A DNA stretch of 64,000 nt from Ustilaginoidea virens (lineage: Eukaryota > Ascomycota > Sordariomycetes > Hypocreales > Clavicipitaceae): the NCBI RefSeq assembly GCF_000687475.1, contig NC_057317.1, positions 5,208,501 to 5,272,500 on the forward strand, read 5' to 3'. Made by a program: the position numbers and the translations under genes. Positions within the stretch are counted from its first letter, which is position 1, and every line of letters starts with the position of its first letter. This document shows, in pieces, positions 1 to 12,362 of the stretch. The notes under the pieces were generated by a model that had not been told where the DNA came from, ran no database searches, and saw only the letters and a list, made by a program, of their open reading frames with translations.

Positions 1-3000
1 GTTTGTGGCCTTTTTTATCGCTAGGAGGATTATTATATTTTAAATCAGTAAAAGGCGCCTAAGGATTGGAAGCCCAATACCACTATACTTAATAAAATCT
101 AATCTAAGTTTTCATCTGATCAGCGCTTTAAGGATATAGTTATTAAAGCATTACAAGCGAAAGGAATCATAATTAATCCTATTGTATTATAACCACCCTC
201 TCTTTCTATATTACTAGGAAATGCGTTTGCTAGTAAGGATAGTAATACGTTATACAACCTTATGCAACCCGAACCGACTATATCGTTAATAACTATTACC
301 AGCCTATAGGCAAGCCTACAGGCATCTCTATCTATTACCAGCCTATAGGCATTCCTATCTATTACTAGCCTATAGGCATCTCTCTCGACTACACCCTATC
401 CACTTAAAGATTCCTGGATACTGGATAGTAGTTCCAATACCCACATCACCAATAATAAAGACCGGTTATTAGATTATATTCTAAATATCGAACCGGAAAT
501 AGTATTTACTAGTGAATCTAATCCTTCTATATTAGGATATAAAAGAGTGCGATTAAATACTAATAAAGGCATCTTCGAGCTATTACATATAGCATATATA
601 CCGACGTTTTATACTAATATGGTAAGCCTAGAGCGATTTATGCGTGCGAATTACTACTAGAACTTATAGACTGGCTAAATTACACATAATAAGGACCATT
701 TATTTTATACTAACCAGATATTTGGCCAGCAGGTTATAGAGTATAGCGAAGTCGCTATTGCTACTGCCACTACTACTACCACCACTGGGGATATTACGGT
801 ATTTTACCTTTCTAACGATACTACGGTATCTTGCCCTTCTATATCTACTACCTCTGTAGATACTACGTCTCCTTCATTTATTATTAGTAGGGAAGACCCT
901 ACTATACCGGATAAAAATATATCTCCGTCAATCAACAATTCTGCAGCTACACAATCCACACTATTTCATCCTACTCAACCTACTATAGTACCTGCTATAG
1001 CAGTAGTTATCTCGAAGGATACCTATAATGCATCTGCCTCGGAAGCTACGGCTATAATATGGCATAAGCGATTAGGCCACCCTAATAAGGAAGCCTTAGA
1101 AAGGATAGTCTAGTCGATTACTAGCGCTAAAATTAAGGGATTACTTACTATTGATTGTAAGCAGTACTCACTATCTAAGGCCACTAGGATTATCAGCCGG
1201 CAGCCCCATTTACCTAGCCTAAGACCTTTCTGGCGGGTATATATTGATATATTTATACTGGACTAAGCTTATAATGGTGCTGTTGCAGTATTATTATTAT
1301 GGGATAACGATACTAAATTTATCTTTTGTTATCCTTTATATTCTAGGACTTAATCGGAAATCCTAGGAAAGCTAGCAGACCTTGATAACTATTTATAGCG
1401 CTAGTGGAACTTTGCTATCTCTATTGTTTATCGCGATAACGACCCTGCTTTCTAGCAATAATACTATAATTGGAAGATATCCTTAGGTATAGAGGATGAA
1501 GTCATAGCGCCTTATACCTTAGCATAAAATGGCCCAGCTGAACGCTTAGGGGGTATTATAGGGACTAAAGCTAGGACCTTACGATTAGCTGCTAACCTAC
1601 CTAAAGATCTATGGCCGGAGCTATAGAAAGCCGCAACCTTCTTATATAATCGCATACTATAATAAGGCCTTCAGTAGATTATACTATATTAACAACTTCA
1701 TTCCTGGCTAGCTAATAACGCTAGGGATACCTAATATACTAACCCTAGGCCTTCTATATTATTCCTCAAGGCTTACGGTTGTAAGGCCTATCCATTAATA
1801 ATAATAGCATTAAAAGGCACTGATCAATAAGAATTAAAGCTAGCACTATACGCTAAGATAGGATATTTAGTAGGTTACGATTCTACTAATATCTACCATA
1901 TATAGATTCCCGACCCTTATAAAGTACGATGAATTCGCAATATTACCTTTAATGAAAATAGTTACTATAGTAGTAAATCCGCCGCTATACCATAACGACT
2001 TGAAATATAATTACTACAATATATCGATAATGCATCTAAGTATAAAGATATAGACGAGCTCTATATATCTTACCCTTCTACTACTGTTATACCTATTCCT
2101 ACTACCCAGCCTTCTATGCCTAGCCCAACCTTACCTTCGACTTCTATACCCACTAGTAAACAAGCTATTCCTAGTAAACAATAATATCTTACAGTCTAGC
2201 TACCTACCTCAGCTTCTATATATCTTTCTGAAGCAAGTGCTAAGACTAGTTCTATACTATAAAGGTCAGTTAGGCTGGCTAGTAAGAATGCTTCTAGTAC
2301 GGCTTTTATTAGCAGTTTTTTTCTAGGCACTAAGGAACGCCTATACCAATCATCCCTACCGCCTGAACTAAGGTTTTAGAAAGACCTAAAAGGTCACCGT
2401 TTTGAACCAGAATTTAAAAAGGCCGTAAAGAGCGAATTCTATAATAATTAGAATAAAGGAACCTTTAAGCCTACCCAACTATTAGACCTTCCTAATAATT
2501 ATAAGCCTATACCACTTACATAGGTGTTTAAATATAAGTATAATAAATACGGCTTTCTTACCAAATTTAAAGCCCGAATTTGTATACGTGGTGATCTTTA
2601 ACCTTATAGTGATAAAGAAACTTATACCGCTATACTAGCTGCTAAGTCCTTCCGAATCTTAATAGCTATTATAACGAAGTTCGACCTTAATACTATACAA
2701 ATAGATGCTATATCGGCATTTACTAACAGCCTATAGGACGAAGTCGTCTATATAGAATATCCAGATGGATTTAAAAGACCTAGATGGGCACTATTACTAT
2801 AGCGCGCCTTATATGGTCTTCGTAGGTCTCCTTACCTATAGCAATAAGAGCTTTTATTAACCCTTAAATCCTTTGACCTTACTCTCATTACAGAAGACCC
2901 TTATATTATGATTACTACTACTATAGTAGTCTTTTATTTTGTGGATGATATAGTAGTACTATTCTAACTAAAGAATCGTCCCAAAGCAGAATCTATCATT

Positions 3001-4020
3001 AATAAATTAAAAGCAGCCTATAAAATAAAGGACCTTAGTACTTTAAAATGGTTCCTAGGTATCCGAATTATACGGCATCAACCTACTAAAACCTAGCTAT
3101 TATAAGACTCTTATATAGAAAAGCTTATATACGACTTCTTAAAAAGAAGAAATATTATATATAAAGACTATCTAATCCTAGAACAGCCTCTTAATAAATA
3201 TACTAGCATTACTACGGCATACGAGATATACCAGTACTAAAAGCTTATGGGCTCTATAAATTACCCAACTACTATGACCCGACCTGATATTGCTGTTGCA
3301 GTCTCCCGCCTTTTAAAATATCTATACAACCCTTCCCCTTACTATTACCTACTAGCAATAGGGGTCACAATATACCTCTATATCACACGTTACTTAGCTA
3401 TTCAATATACTACCATATAATAACAACCAAATAATAATATCTAGCAGTAACTATCTACTAGAGAGCTATTAATATCTTCTAATGCTGCTTTTGCCGATAA
3501 TAAAGAGACCCGGAAATCTACCTAGGGATCTTTCTTCAGCCTATTTGGCGGCCCTATTAATTAGGAAGCCACTAAATAACATACTATTACTATATCTTCT
3601 ACCGAAGTAGAGCTACTAGCTCTATCGTTAACTACTAAGACCACTATATCTATAACCCGTCTTATAGAACAACTAGGACTTAAGCTTGATCATAAGGTTA
3701 CTATTGAGTGCGATAACCTATAAGCTATACGCCTAGTAATAACAATAATGCCCCGTATTAATACTGCATTAAAGCATATCGATATCCACAATAGCTAGTT
3801 GCGATAGGCTTATCAGTAGGGTTTATTCGACCTTACTTATATTCCTACTAATAATATAGTAGCGGATGGGCTTATAAAAGCTCTTATAGGTTAACGATTT
3901 ACTACCTTCCGTAACTAACTAGGCCTAGTAGATATTGAAGACCTAGTACGAAAAACAGAAGATAACGAGAGTAATACCGACTAGCTAGATAGAGCTAGAT
4001 CCTAGCCTATCTAGGGGGGT
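1..4020 (+). pseudogene. copia gag-pol polyprotein, RIP-degraded
   Basis: Seen in the frame containing position 1060: pre-integrase WHKRLGH; integrase core from about 1225 to 1700 with an AERLGGIIGTKARTL segment; RT with KFKARICIRGDL near 2570, a YIEYPDGFK segment near 2750, and the catalytic FVDDIVVL near 2935-2960; RNase H with a SSTEVELLALS segment near 3600 and a VADGLIKAL segment near 3860. Stop codons are only TAG and TAA and fall where copia proteins carry Gln or Trp, as expected if CAG/CAA/TGG lost C or G to CpA-to-TpA change. The protease Asp-Ser-Gly has become Asp-Ser-Ser. It cannot encode protein now. The match is to the copia family as a whole; no specific named element is claimed. 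Confidence 0.88.
295..387 (+). repeat. 27-bp tandem repeat inside copia gag
   Basis: About three imperfect copies of a unit reading ATTACCAGCCTATAGGCATT plus seven bases (27 bp, nine codons, so frame-preserving). The first copy has an extra internal segment. It sits just upstream of the protease motif, in the gag-protease linker. Confidence 0.7.
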
Positions 4021-4021
4021 A

Positions 4022-4586
4022 TATCAGAATGAAATTATTTATTGTTATTTTAGTTTATTATTTTTGGATATCTATCGCCGACAATCTCTATATATCGCCG
4101 CATTATTAGATTGAGAAAGGTATTAAGTATTCAGTACTTATATGTATATGGCGGCTGCTAGTAAAGTTGAGTACCCAGTACTTACATACATTCTCTCACG
4201 CGCAAACATATGATGCATCACAAATTGATCACACCACTTTATTATTGCAAATCTCGATGCACTACAAATGCACATTTCGCCACATATCTATGATATCACA
4301 GTATAGTCATGACATTCACGTCAGATTGATTTCACTAGGGATGTTCTATGTTGGAATATTATGTATTTAAATCCCTAGATATTCCTACCTAAATAGTGGG
4401 AGGAATGTATGGATGTATGCATATAAGCAAGAGTGCATAATTAATTCAGATTATCCTTACGCCTTAGTCTCGTATCTCATCTGTGCCGTTACTTTTACCT
4501 TACTGCGATTTTACCATTCCACTGCCTTTATCCTTCGCATACTGCATTATCTTAGCAGGCGCAAAAACCACCGTTTTTGTTTGACA
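4022..4586 (+). repeat. 3' LTR of Copia-1a (565 bp)
   Basis: Begins directly after a polypurine tract (CTAGGGGGGT) with TATCAGAATGAAA, the mutated form of TGTCAGAATGAAA seen in the two other copies, and ends TTTGACA. The LTRs at 53,683-54,241 (559 bp) and 60,607-61,159 (553 bp) align along the whole length in inverted orientation. The downstream flank is GATAA; no partner duplication can be checked because the 5' end is outside the window. Confidence 0.85.
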
Positions 4587-5833
4587 GATAATAGGTATCT
4601 AAAAGACGGTCAAAATCAGGATTATTAAAAGATATAGGATTAAGCTGTATAGTTAATTATAGAGTGCTCAATTAAAATAATTATTATTATGTCTCGATAT
4701 ATCGTGATACGTACGTAGTGTAGTATCGCGATAACCTTATTTGTATCCCCCCCCCCTCCCCCCCTTTCCCTCCCTCTATTCCAATTAGTATTAATATATT
4801 ATTTCAACCCAAGCTATAAGTAAAGAGGTCGTGTTTTAATGCAGTTAGTAGTAAGGCCGGCATTACCAATTCGCTGATAAACGCTATATAAGACCGGCCT
4901 TTATGTAGTAAACCTCTTTATAAGTGCATAGGGATTAAGGCTGCTTCCTTACCTAGTTCAAAAAGAAGAAACCCCCCCCTGCTATAGTTAGAAGTTAAAG
5001 ATAATAGATTAGATTAGTAATAGTAGGGTATTATATATAATTAGATTAGCTTAGATAGTAATTGAATATGCCTTCTACCGTAATACTAATATATAATAGA
5101 ATACGACCGATAACAACCGATAACAACCGATAATAACCAATAATAACCGACGATAACCAACGATGATTGATAATAACCGACGATACGACTAATGATAATA
5201 AATGCTAATTAATGCCTAACGCCCTATACCGACTATTACTAACCGACCGACCGACCGACCGACCGAACTAATCGACCGAAATAATTAAGACTATTCTACT
5301 AATCTAATTGATATTCTATGTGTACTAGGGGTTTCGGTTATATAGTAATCTAAGTTGCATAATATATTGCTTTCGGGTCGTCAGACTAGTGCCTAAGGCG
5401 GTTATAGCAATACAGCATCGAGTCCTGGCTAGCCGCCTAATTAATATATCACACAACCTAGATTAGTAGCCACTTTTTTTTATAATATATAGTAACCCTT
5501 CAATCATACGGTCGGTATTTAATAATGACTAAATAGATAGTCTGTAGAGAATAGATTTTCTATTGCGAATATAAGTGCAAAATATCTCCAATATATCGCA
5601 TATAAAATAAGGAATCTATCATTATTGCGCGTTAATAGCTCGCGCACCTTAAAAGGTTGTGCATTCGAATCCTATATATGCCCTATGTTTTTTTTTAAAG
5701 TGGGGCTAGGCCGACCAATCATTTCTTGCATAGGGCTACCACAGCTTTGCGTCTCCTATGTTGCCGATAAAACCAGTACGTCGGACCTAGTAGCCCTATT
5801 ACTATTATTACAACTAGTATTACCCGAAAGATT
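4587..5833. other. AT-rich spacer with simple repeats
   Basis: No gene seen. It holds a C-rich run (about 4,746-4,775), a degenerate CCGATAACAA/CCGATAATAA array (about 5,101-5,190) and an ACCG tetranucleotide run (about 5,241-5,267). A tRNA-like fragment with a TTCGAATCC B-box core occurs near 5,640-5,680, without a complete cloverleaf. Confidence 0.6.
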
Positions 5834-5838
5834 ATATT

Positions 5839-6558
5839 TATTGCAATTCTCAAGGTCACTATAAAAGCAGAGCCTTACTAGCTAGCTAGATGGCACAAGA
5901 CTGTCTGCGACCTGTGAACTAATCTTAGTATAAATACTAGATTTTTCACCAAGTCCTAAGACTATACAAGTGCTATAAAGCAGGGCAAGTGTAAAGGCAA
6001 GGCAAATATAAGATAACCAGAAACGCAGGGAAGGTGGGAGTTAAGAGGCATATAGTGCATTAACAGACTCGATTGTGCTGCCCTTCAACTATCTAGAAAG
6101 AAGGGGGAAAGCTATCCTATATATACACGAAGGAGGGGTGGGCCCAGGCATTCAGGGTAGCCAGTAAGATAGCTCCCCGTAATGCTCACTATGCCACGTA
6201 TATGATACGTCAGCAGCCCCACTATATCCGGCCTTTCTAACCACCCTAACCACCGCACTAGTAATTAGCCACCACGCTAGTGACTACCCACCACACTAGT
6301 AGACTAGCCACCACACTAGTAGGCCGCCACCACACTAGTAGGCCCACCACGCTAATTTAACAATGCCACACCTTTTTAACAAGGCCTACCTTACTTGATA
6401 TACAGTAAATAATCCACTGAAAATCCTTAAGGTAAAAGGCAAAGGCCTAAGGTAAGAAAGACTACCGTAAGTCTAAGAGGCGGTATAAGGGCCAAAAAGT
6501 CAGTAAGCCAGTAGGGTATTAGGCCAGCAGCCTAGTAGGCTACTATAGGATTTTAACA
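5839..6558 (-). repeat. 3' LTR of Copia-2 (720 bp, family 1)
   Basis: On the sense (minus) strand it runs from TGTTAAAATCC to GAGAATTGCAATA. Its U3 contains a minisatellite of short CCACCACACTAGTAGGC-like units (about 6,236-6,355). It lies directly beside the polypurine tract. It differs from the 5' LTR at G/A near 6,074 and T/C near 6,484. Confidence 0.93.
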
Positions 6559-6570
6559 CCCCCTCTGATT
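6559..6570 (-). other. polypurine tract of Copia-2
   Basis: Sense strand reads AATCAGAGGGGG immediately before the 3' LTR start TGTT. This is the expected plus-strand priming site and it fixes the element's orientation. Confidence 0.8.
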
Positions 6571-6685
6571 AGCTACTGTAATAGCAAGCTAATCGTCGTA
6601 TAAAGGATAGTGAAAGAAAATGCAATAAAAGTGCTAAGGAAAAACATAGGAAAAACCTTAGTAAGTTAATATAAGTTAGTATAAG

Positions 6686-9600
6686 TTAGCAGGCCCTAAG
6701 ACCTAGTAACTCGCGGAACCTAGTAAATTTAGGGCCCGGCAGTGGCTTCGTAAGACCATCAGTAGGCATACTATTAGTAGGTAAGTAGGTAATTTTAACT
6801 AAGCCCAGCTGGGCTTGCTCCCTAATATACCGGAATTTTAATAGCGTATGCTTAGTGCGAGCGTGCTGATTAAGGTCATTAGAATTCGAAATGGAGCCCT
6901 AATTATCGCAGTATAACGGTATAGGGCGTAGAATATCGATTTCCAGCTCCTTAAAAAGGTTAGAAAGCCACTGGACCTCTCGGATAGTCTCAAGTAATGC
7001 ATCAGATTCAGCTTCTAAAGTAGATAGCACTACTAAAGAGGCTCGCTTAGAACGCCAGCTAATAGGACCACTATTAATAGTAGTAAGGAAGCCTCCAGTA
7101 GATTTAGAGGTTTCTTTACAGCCAGCAAAATCGCTATCAGAATAAGCGGTTATAATAGGCTGTTAATTGCTTTTAGTAAAGCAAATAGCTAGGTTCTCAG
7201 TGCCTTTAAGGTAGCTAAAGCTGCCTTTCGCAGCATTTAAATGCACATTAGTTGCCTTAGACATGAACCGAGAGAGGTATTAGGTAGGAAATGCTAGGTC
7301 GGGCCTAGTCATCATCATAAGCCACATTATAGTGCCAGTAAGGCTCTAATAAAGGCTCTAATCAGTAGGGCTGAGGTCTTTTCCACTAGATTCATTTAGA
7401 ATCCCTGGTTGAAGTGGAATTAGCTAAGGTTTAGTATCCTGTAAGCCGAATTTAGCTAAAACCTCTACTATAAATTGGGCTTGGTATAGCCACAATAGAC
7501 CTTCCTTCCTATTTCGTATAATCTATACGCCTAGGAAGAAGGAAGCCAGACCGCGGTCTTCTATAGCATAGACCTTATGGAATTTCCTTTTTAGCTGGTT
7601 AATATAAGTTATATTTGGACCAACTAATAGGCAGTCGTCAACATAAGTGACGATAAAGGTGCTAGTTTGCTTATTATAAAAGACGGCAGCATCAGATGCT
7701 AAAGGTAAGAAGCCTTCACTAGAAATCAGGTCTTTTAGCCGGTGTTGCCATTCGCGGGGTGCTTATTTTAGCCCGTATAGGGCCTTCTTTAGTAAAATAG
7801 CTTGCTTAATAGAAGGATTAAAGCCGGCTTCTTTAAGTAAAGTTAGTAGCCGTTGCCGTTGAATATCAGACCAAAGCTTGCTATCGCTATTAGTTAGTAG
7901 TAGGCTCTCTATAAATTCAAGAAATCCGTCAGGAATATCCATATAAATGGTCTCAGAAAGTTCGCTATTTAGGAAGGCGCCTATAAAGTCGATCTGCTCT
8001 ATTTCCCAGTTATTACTAGCAGCCAAAGCCAGTATAACCCTCCAGGTAGGTGGGATAAAGGTAGAAGCATAGGTATACTAAAAGTCCTTTCCTTCGACTT
8101 ACATAAAACCCTTAACAACCAATCTAGCCTTATATTTTATAGGCTGATTATTGGCATCCTTTTTAACCCGAAAAACAGGCCTATTGCATATAATTTTCCT
8201 ATCAATGGGAACGCTAGACTTAGGAATAAATTGGAAGACTTTAGTATCCAATAGCTGCTCAAATTCCTTAAATAATACCTTTATCCAAAGGTCTTTTTCA
8301 GGGCTTCATAGCACATCCTTCCAGCTATTAGGCGTACCATCAGGGGCCTTTTTAGCTAGCTTACGCTTAGCTGCATAGCAGGAATCCCATATCAGGTGGT
8401 ATAAATCCTGATTAGGGAATAAGTCGGTAGGGCTAGTAGGGTCGGTAGGGCCAGCAGGGCCAGCAAGGTCGGCAGGAGTAAGGCTAGTAAGGATATCTAT
8501 AAGGTCATCCTTTGCAGTAGCCAGGGACTGTAATATAGGACGGTTATCCAAGGTAGCATTAGTATTAATAACGCTAGTATTAGTAGGGTCCGGCATGCTT
8601 TCTAGGTCATCCGGTATAACATTAGTATTAGTAATATTAGTAAGGTTAGTAGGGTCCGGCATGCTTTCAAGGTCATCCAGTAAAATAGCAGGTTCTCTGC
8701 TAGATACCCCCTCTAAACCTGTATTTTGCCCTCTGTGAAAGTCTCCTTCTAGGCCAGTAGAAATAGGGCCTATACCTTCATTTTAATAAATAAAGGTGAT
8801 AAAAGTTATTTTAGTAACAACCTTCTTCTTTAGAAGGTAGACTAGGTAAATATTATTACCTAGAGTGGCAAGGAGCCTACCAGGCTCGGTACGGGGCGCT
8901 AATTTGCGGCTTTTTACACGCTTTTCGTATGGTATAAGCACTTCAATAGCTGCTCCAATGGCCCTAAGGTTAATAAGATCAGGGTAGTGCTCCGGCGTAA
9001 TATGGTCATAATCCTTTAATAGCTCCTAATAGGGGCTAGAAGGTCTATTAGTAACAGCTGTTATATTTACTAGCATAACAACGCCAGTAATTACAGCGGA
9101 CCAGAGGTTAGATGGTAGCCTTGACCAGGCCATAGTAGCACATAGCCTATCAGCTATAACCCTAATGGAGCGCTCAGCTAGGCCGTTTTATTCGTGAATA
9201 TAAGGGCAAAAGGTATTAAAAGCTATACCCTATTCAACAAGCCAATCACTAAGCATTTTGTTGATTTCATTTCCACCATCATAGTGGAATTCAACAGGCG
9301 TTTTACCATATCTGACCTGTAGGCTCTGTATAAAGCTCTGTAATGCTTTAAAAACAATAGTGCCTTCCCTATTAGGCAGCAAGTAAAGCCAGCGGAATCG
9401 GGATTTTCTATCTACTAATATAAGGGCAACAGGTCGTTTGTTATATGGCATAGGTGATATAGCAAAAGTATCACCTTCTATAATATCCAGGCATTTAGCT
9501 GGATTAGGTATCGCATCCTTAGAAGGTCTTCTAACCTTCTTAGCCTAGATACAGGCTAGGCAGCGAAAATCAGCATCTTTAACCTTATTAAGGTTAGGAA

Positions 9601-11635
9601 GACCAGGGGTATTAGCACAGGTCTTTTTAAGTAGCTGAATACCTATATGCCCTAGCCGTACATGCCAAATGCCGGCTAATTGTAATAGCTTCTAATATTC
9701 TGTATCAGCAGCTATAGGGGCAGAAGTAGGGCTAGTAGCCACTACGGGATTTTCGCTAGTCGTAATAGCGGGATTTTCGCTAGTCGTAATAGCAGGCTCT
9801 TCGCTAGTCGTAATAGCGGGAGAGTTAGTAGTAGGGCTAGTAGCCTCTACTGGTTCCTTACTAGTTGCAGTAGTAGGAACAGGGGTAATAGTGGTATCCT
9901 CAGGATCACTATAATCAGCAGGGTTAGTAGGGCTGGGGACCTCTACTGTTATACTATTAGTAACAGTATAATGGCTGCAAGGTTGATACAGTAGTGGTGT
10001 GTCTATTCCTTTCTGTGGAAGGAAAAAGCCGTATTTTTCAAAGTTAAAAATGCCGATGCATTTACGGCTTGCTGACCAAAGCTGATTTTTAATTAATACC
10101 CCTTTAGCGGCATAGTGCTTTACACCGCTAATAATATTAATATCCAAGGTAGGAATATATAGGGCATTCTTGAGCTCTATAATACCCCATTTGGTGGGAT
10201 TAACGCCCTATAGCACAGTAAATCGTGCCGTGCCCCAACCAGTAGGGTAAATAGGGCCACCACCAGTAGTAATTACCGGCTTATCATCCTTCTCAAAATG
10301 GTGAAAAGTGGTGAAATGCTTCTTATCATTAACAATATGACAAGTGGAGCCTGTATCATAAAGGAGGGCATCCTTAGGGGTCCTGCCGCCTGATTTAGCA
10401 CTATAGCTTATATCAGTGGATATAGTGGAAGAAGAATAAGATATATTAGTATCCTGGGTATTATAGTTGCCTATAATAAAGGCCTTAACGTCTTGCTGAT
10501 TGCTGCTAGAGTCCTGTTTCTTCTTCTGTTGCTGCTTCTTTTTCCTATTATTAGTAGAATTATTCTTGCTATTATTAGTAGAAGCGGTATTAGTAGACCC
10601 TTTATTCTTAGAGTCTTTGGAAGCCTTAAGCTGCTTAGGGTTATTATTAGCAGCTACTTTATTAGACCCTTTAGAACGCTATTCTTCTAGTAGGTCAACC
10701 ATAAAATACTGGAGGTTAAATTTGCTGCTATTAATAACACCCTGGGCGCTATAAGCCCTAATCATAGAGCGTTGGCGTTCCATCCAGCGGGTAAATACCC
10801 CCTCTACAGCCCAAAGATACTGGTTAACTTAGTCGAAAGAGTCGATCTTGGAACCTAGGATTCTAAGGCGAGAAATATAGCTATTAAATTCGCTATTAAA
10901 AGCCTCCAAGGTGCCCTTATAACCGGTAAATGTAAGGGTGTGAAAGGTAGGGTATAAGTATGCCCGCTGTACTTCTGGTGAGTAGCAATACTAGGCCACC
11001 AGTAAAAGGTAGGCTTCCTCTGGGTCGTTACACCAGTCTATAGCCTCTACAGCTTCTTCACCACAGCTATTCTTTAGCATTAGTAGTAAAAGTGCCTGCT
11101 CAGACTCATCAAAGTGCCTTACTATAGAAGGGTCGTTGACAAAATTAGCTATTTTAAAGGCCCTAAGTTGTATAGTAAGGGCCTGCTTCCACTGGTCGAA
11201 ATTATAGGGGCTTTTTAGCTTCTGTGACTCCTTAAAGCGGTTGGCAGTCTTAGCTAATTCTTTAATAGCCCCATCACTAATTTGGTTGGTGATAGTTGTT
11301 GTTGGTGCTGTTGTGGTGTAAATAGGCTCTTTACCCTTATATTTTATAGGGGTGGAAGGTTGGTCGATTTCCATAACGTCAGCTTCACTATTATCATCCT
11401 TTGTGGTAGTCTTAGTGGAAGGTCCAGCTTCAGTAGCTTTAGTAGACTTCTTATTAATAGCCTGGGTAGCCTGGGTAGCCTGGGAATCGTTATTTTGCCT
11501 ACTAACTAGGCCCTGTATAAGGTCAGTTAGTATATTCATCTGGGATTTCATATCGTCCATATCTAGCTGTAGCTGTGCATTAGTATCAACTTCAGTATCG
11601 GATTCAGGGACCTTATAGGATCCTGACTCTGCCAT
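6686..11635 (-). pseudogene. copia gag-pol polyprotein with about 21 nonsense codons, no frameshift
   Basis: One unbroken minus frame of 1,650 codons from ATG at 11,635 to TAA at 6,686. Order: gag (to about 10,450), protease (DTGSTCHI, near 10,350), pre-integrase (IWHVRLGH, near 9,640), integrase core with VDRKSRF near 9,420, HYDGGNE near 9,280 and the final catalytic Glu in LAERS near 9,170, RT with YVDDCLLVG near 7,630, and RNase H with YSDSDFAGC near 7,140. All internal stops are TAG or TAA. Several replace family-invariant Gln: in the integrase E-QNGLAER motif, in RT YGLK-QAPR and in RNase H DN-QGS. This shows CAG/CAA-to-TAG/TAA mutation rather than random decay. No frameshift was found. 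A longer reading from TTG at 11,644 is possible, but the ATG is preferred. Confidence 0.93.
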
Positions 11636-12347
11636 AGTGGGCAAAAAGGGTTTAAAAATCCGTTGAAAAATAGTGCCAATAGTTGTAAAAACAGAGGAAT
11701 AACTAGCTAAATAGCTAGCAAAATAATTGAATAACTAGTCGGATTGCCAGTATATATAGTGGCTAGTAGCCTACTATAAAAATAGCCGCAGATTATAGCG
11801 GCCGGTCTCAGTATAAAAGCACAGATGCCGTAGGCGTTATGCAAGTCCGTATTATAGCGTTAGTGTTCAAGGTGCTTATATTGTGCCGTAATATAAAGGT
11901 GCCGTAAGTGCTGTAGAAGCCGTAGGTGCCGTAATATAAAAAGGTGCCGTAAGTACCATACCAAAGGTGCTATAAGTGGGAGAGTATAACAGGTGCCGTA
12001 TAGTGCAGTACAAGTCGTGCACTAGGGGAAAAGGTGTTATACAGTAGTATAGTGTGATAGATATCACACTATAAAGTCCGTAGGTGCCGTAGGTTACTCC
12101 AAAAATAACGTAAGGTTACGCTAAAAGTGCCGTGAGGTTACGCCATAAGTTGCCGTTAGGTACGCCGTTGATTGCCGCAGGGTAATACCGTAGGTAATAG
12201 AGGGTAAGCCAAAGGTAATAATAGGTAAGCCAAAGTTAATAAAGGTAAGCCGAAGATACCAAAGGATAGCTATATTAGTAGTACTAATAAGCAAAAGAGA
12301 CCAAGGGGTGAACACAAAAAGGTAGGGTAAAAACAAAGAAGTAAAAA
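11636..12347 (-). repeat. Copia-2 leader with irregular GGTGCCGTA repeats
   Basis: The roughly 710-bp untranslated leader between the primer site and gag contains many irregularly spaced copies of GGTGCCGTAAGT/AGGTGCCGTA (plus-strand reading) from about 11,870 to 12,190, then GGTAAGCCAAAG-like units to about 12,260. It could be a packaging or regulatory region; that role is inference. Confidence 0.6.
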
Positions 12348-12362
12348 CCCGGGCTCATAACC
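12348..12362 (-). other. primer-binding site of Copia-2 (half-tRNA-iMet type)
   Basis: Directly abutting the 5' LTR, the sense strand reads GGTTATGAGCCCGGG. Its complement contains CGGGCTCATAACC, the anticodon stem-loop of initiator tRNA-Met (anticodon CAT), not the tRNA 3' end. Hemiviruses such as Drosophila copia prime from a 5'-half tRNA-iMet cleaved in the anticodon loop. This site fits that scheme. Confidence 0.7.

Larger units (their letters stand above)
1..4586 (+). mobile_element. Ty1/copia retrotransposon Copia-1a, 5' end outside window
   Basis: Degraded copia element read left to right. In one plus frame I can follow, in copia order, an aspartic protease remnant (WILDS-SNTHI, near 412-460), a GAG-pre-integrase motif (WHKRLGHPNKEAL, near 1060), integrase, reverse transcriptase and RNase H, followed by a G-rich polypurine tract and an LTR. 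The 5' LTR and start of gag are off the window. It is full of TAG/TAA codons. A second, inverted copy of its 3' half lies at 60,607-63,180 and a lone LTR at 53,683-54,241. Confidence 0.9.

Noticed and set aside
5101..5190. Array of CCGATAACAA units as possible CRISPR-like repeat
   Set aside because: Units are contiguous and degenerate with no spacers, and the organism is a fungus; simple tandem repeat.
5625..5864. Open frame and tRNA-like segment (GTTGTGCATTCGAATCC)
   Set aside because: The T-stem does not pair and no acceptor stem can be built; the frame has no domain and lies in degraded DNA.
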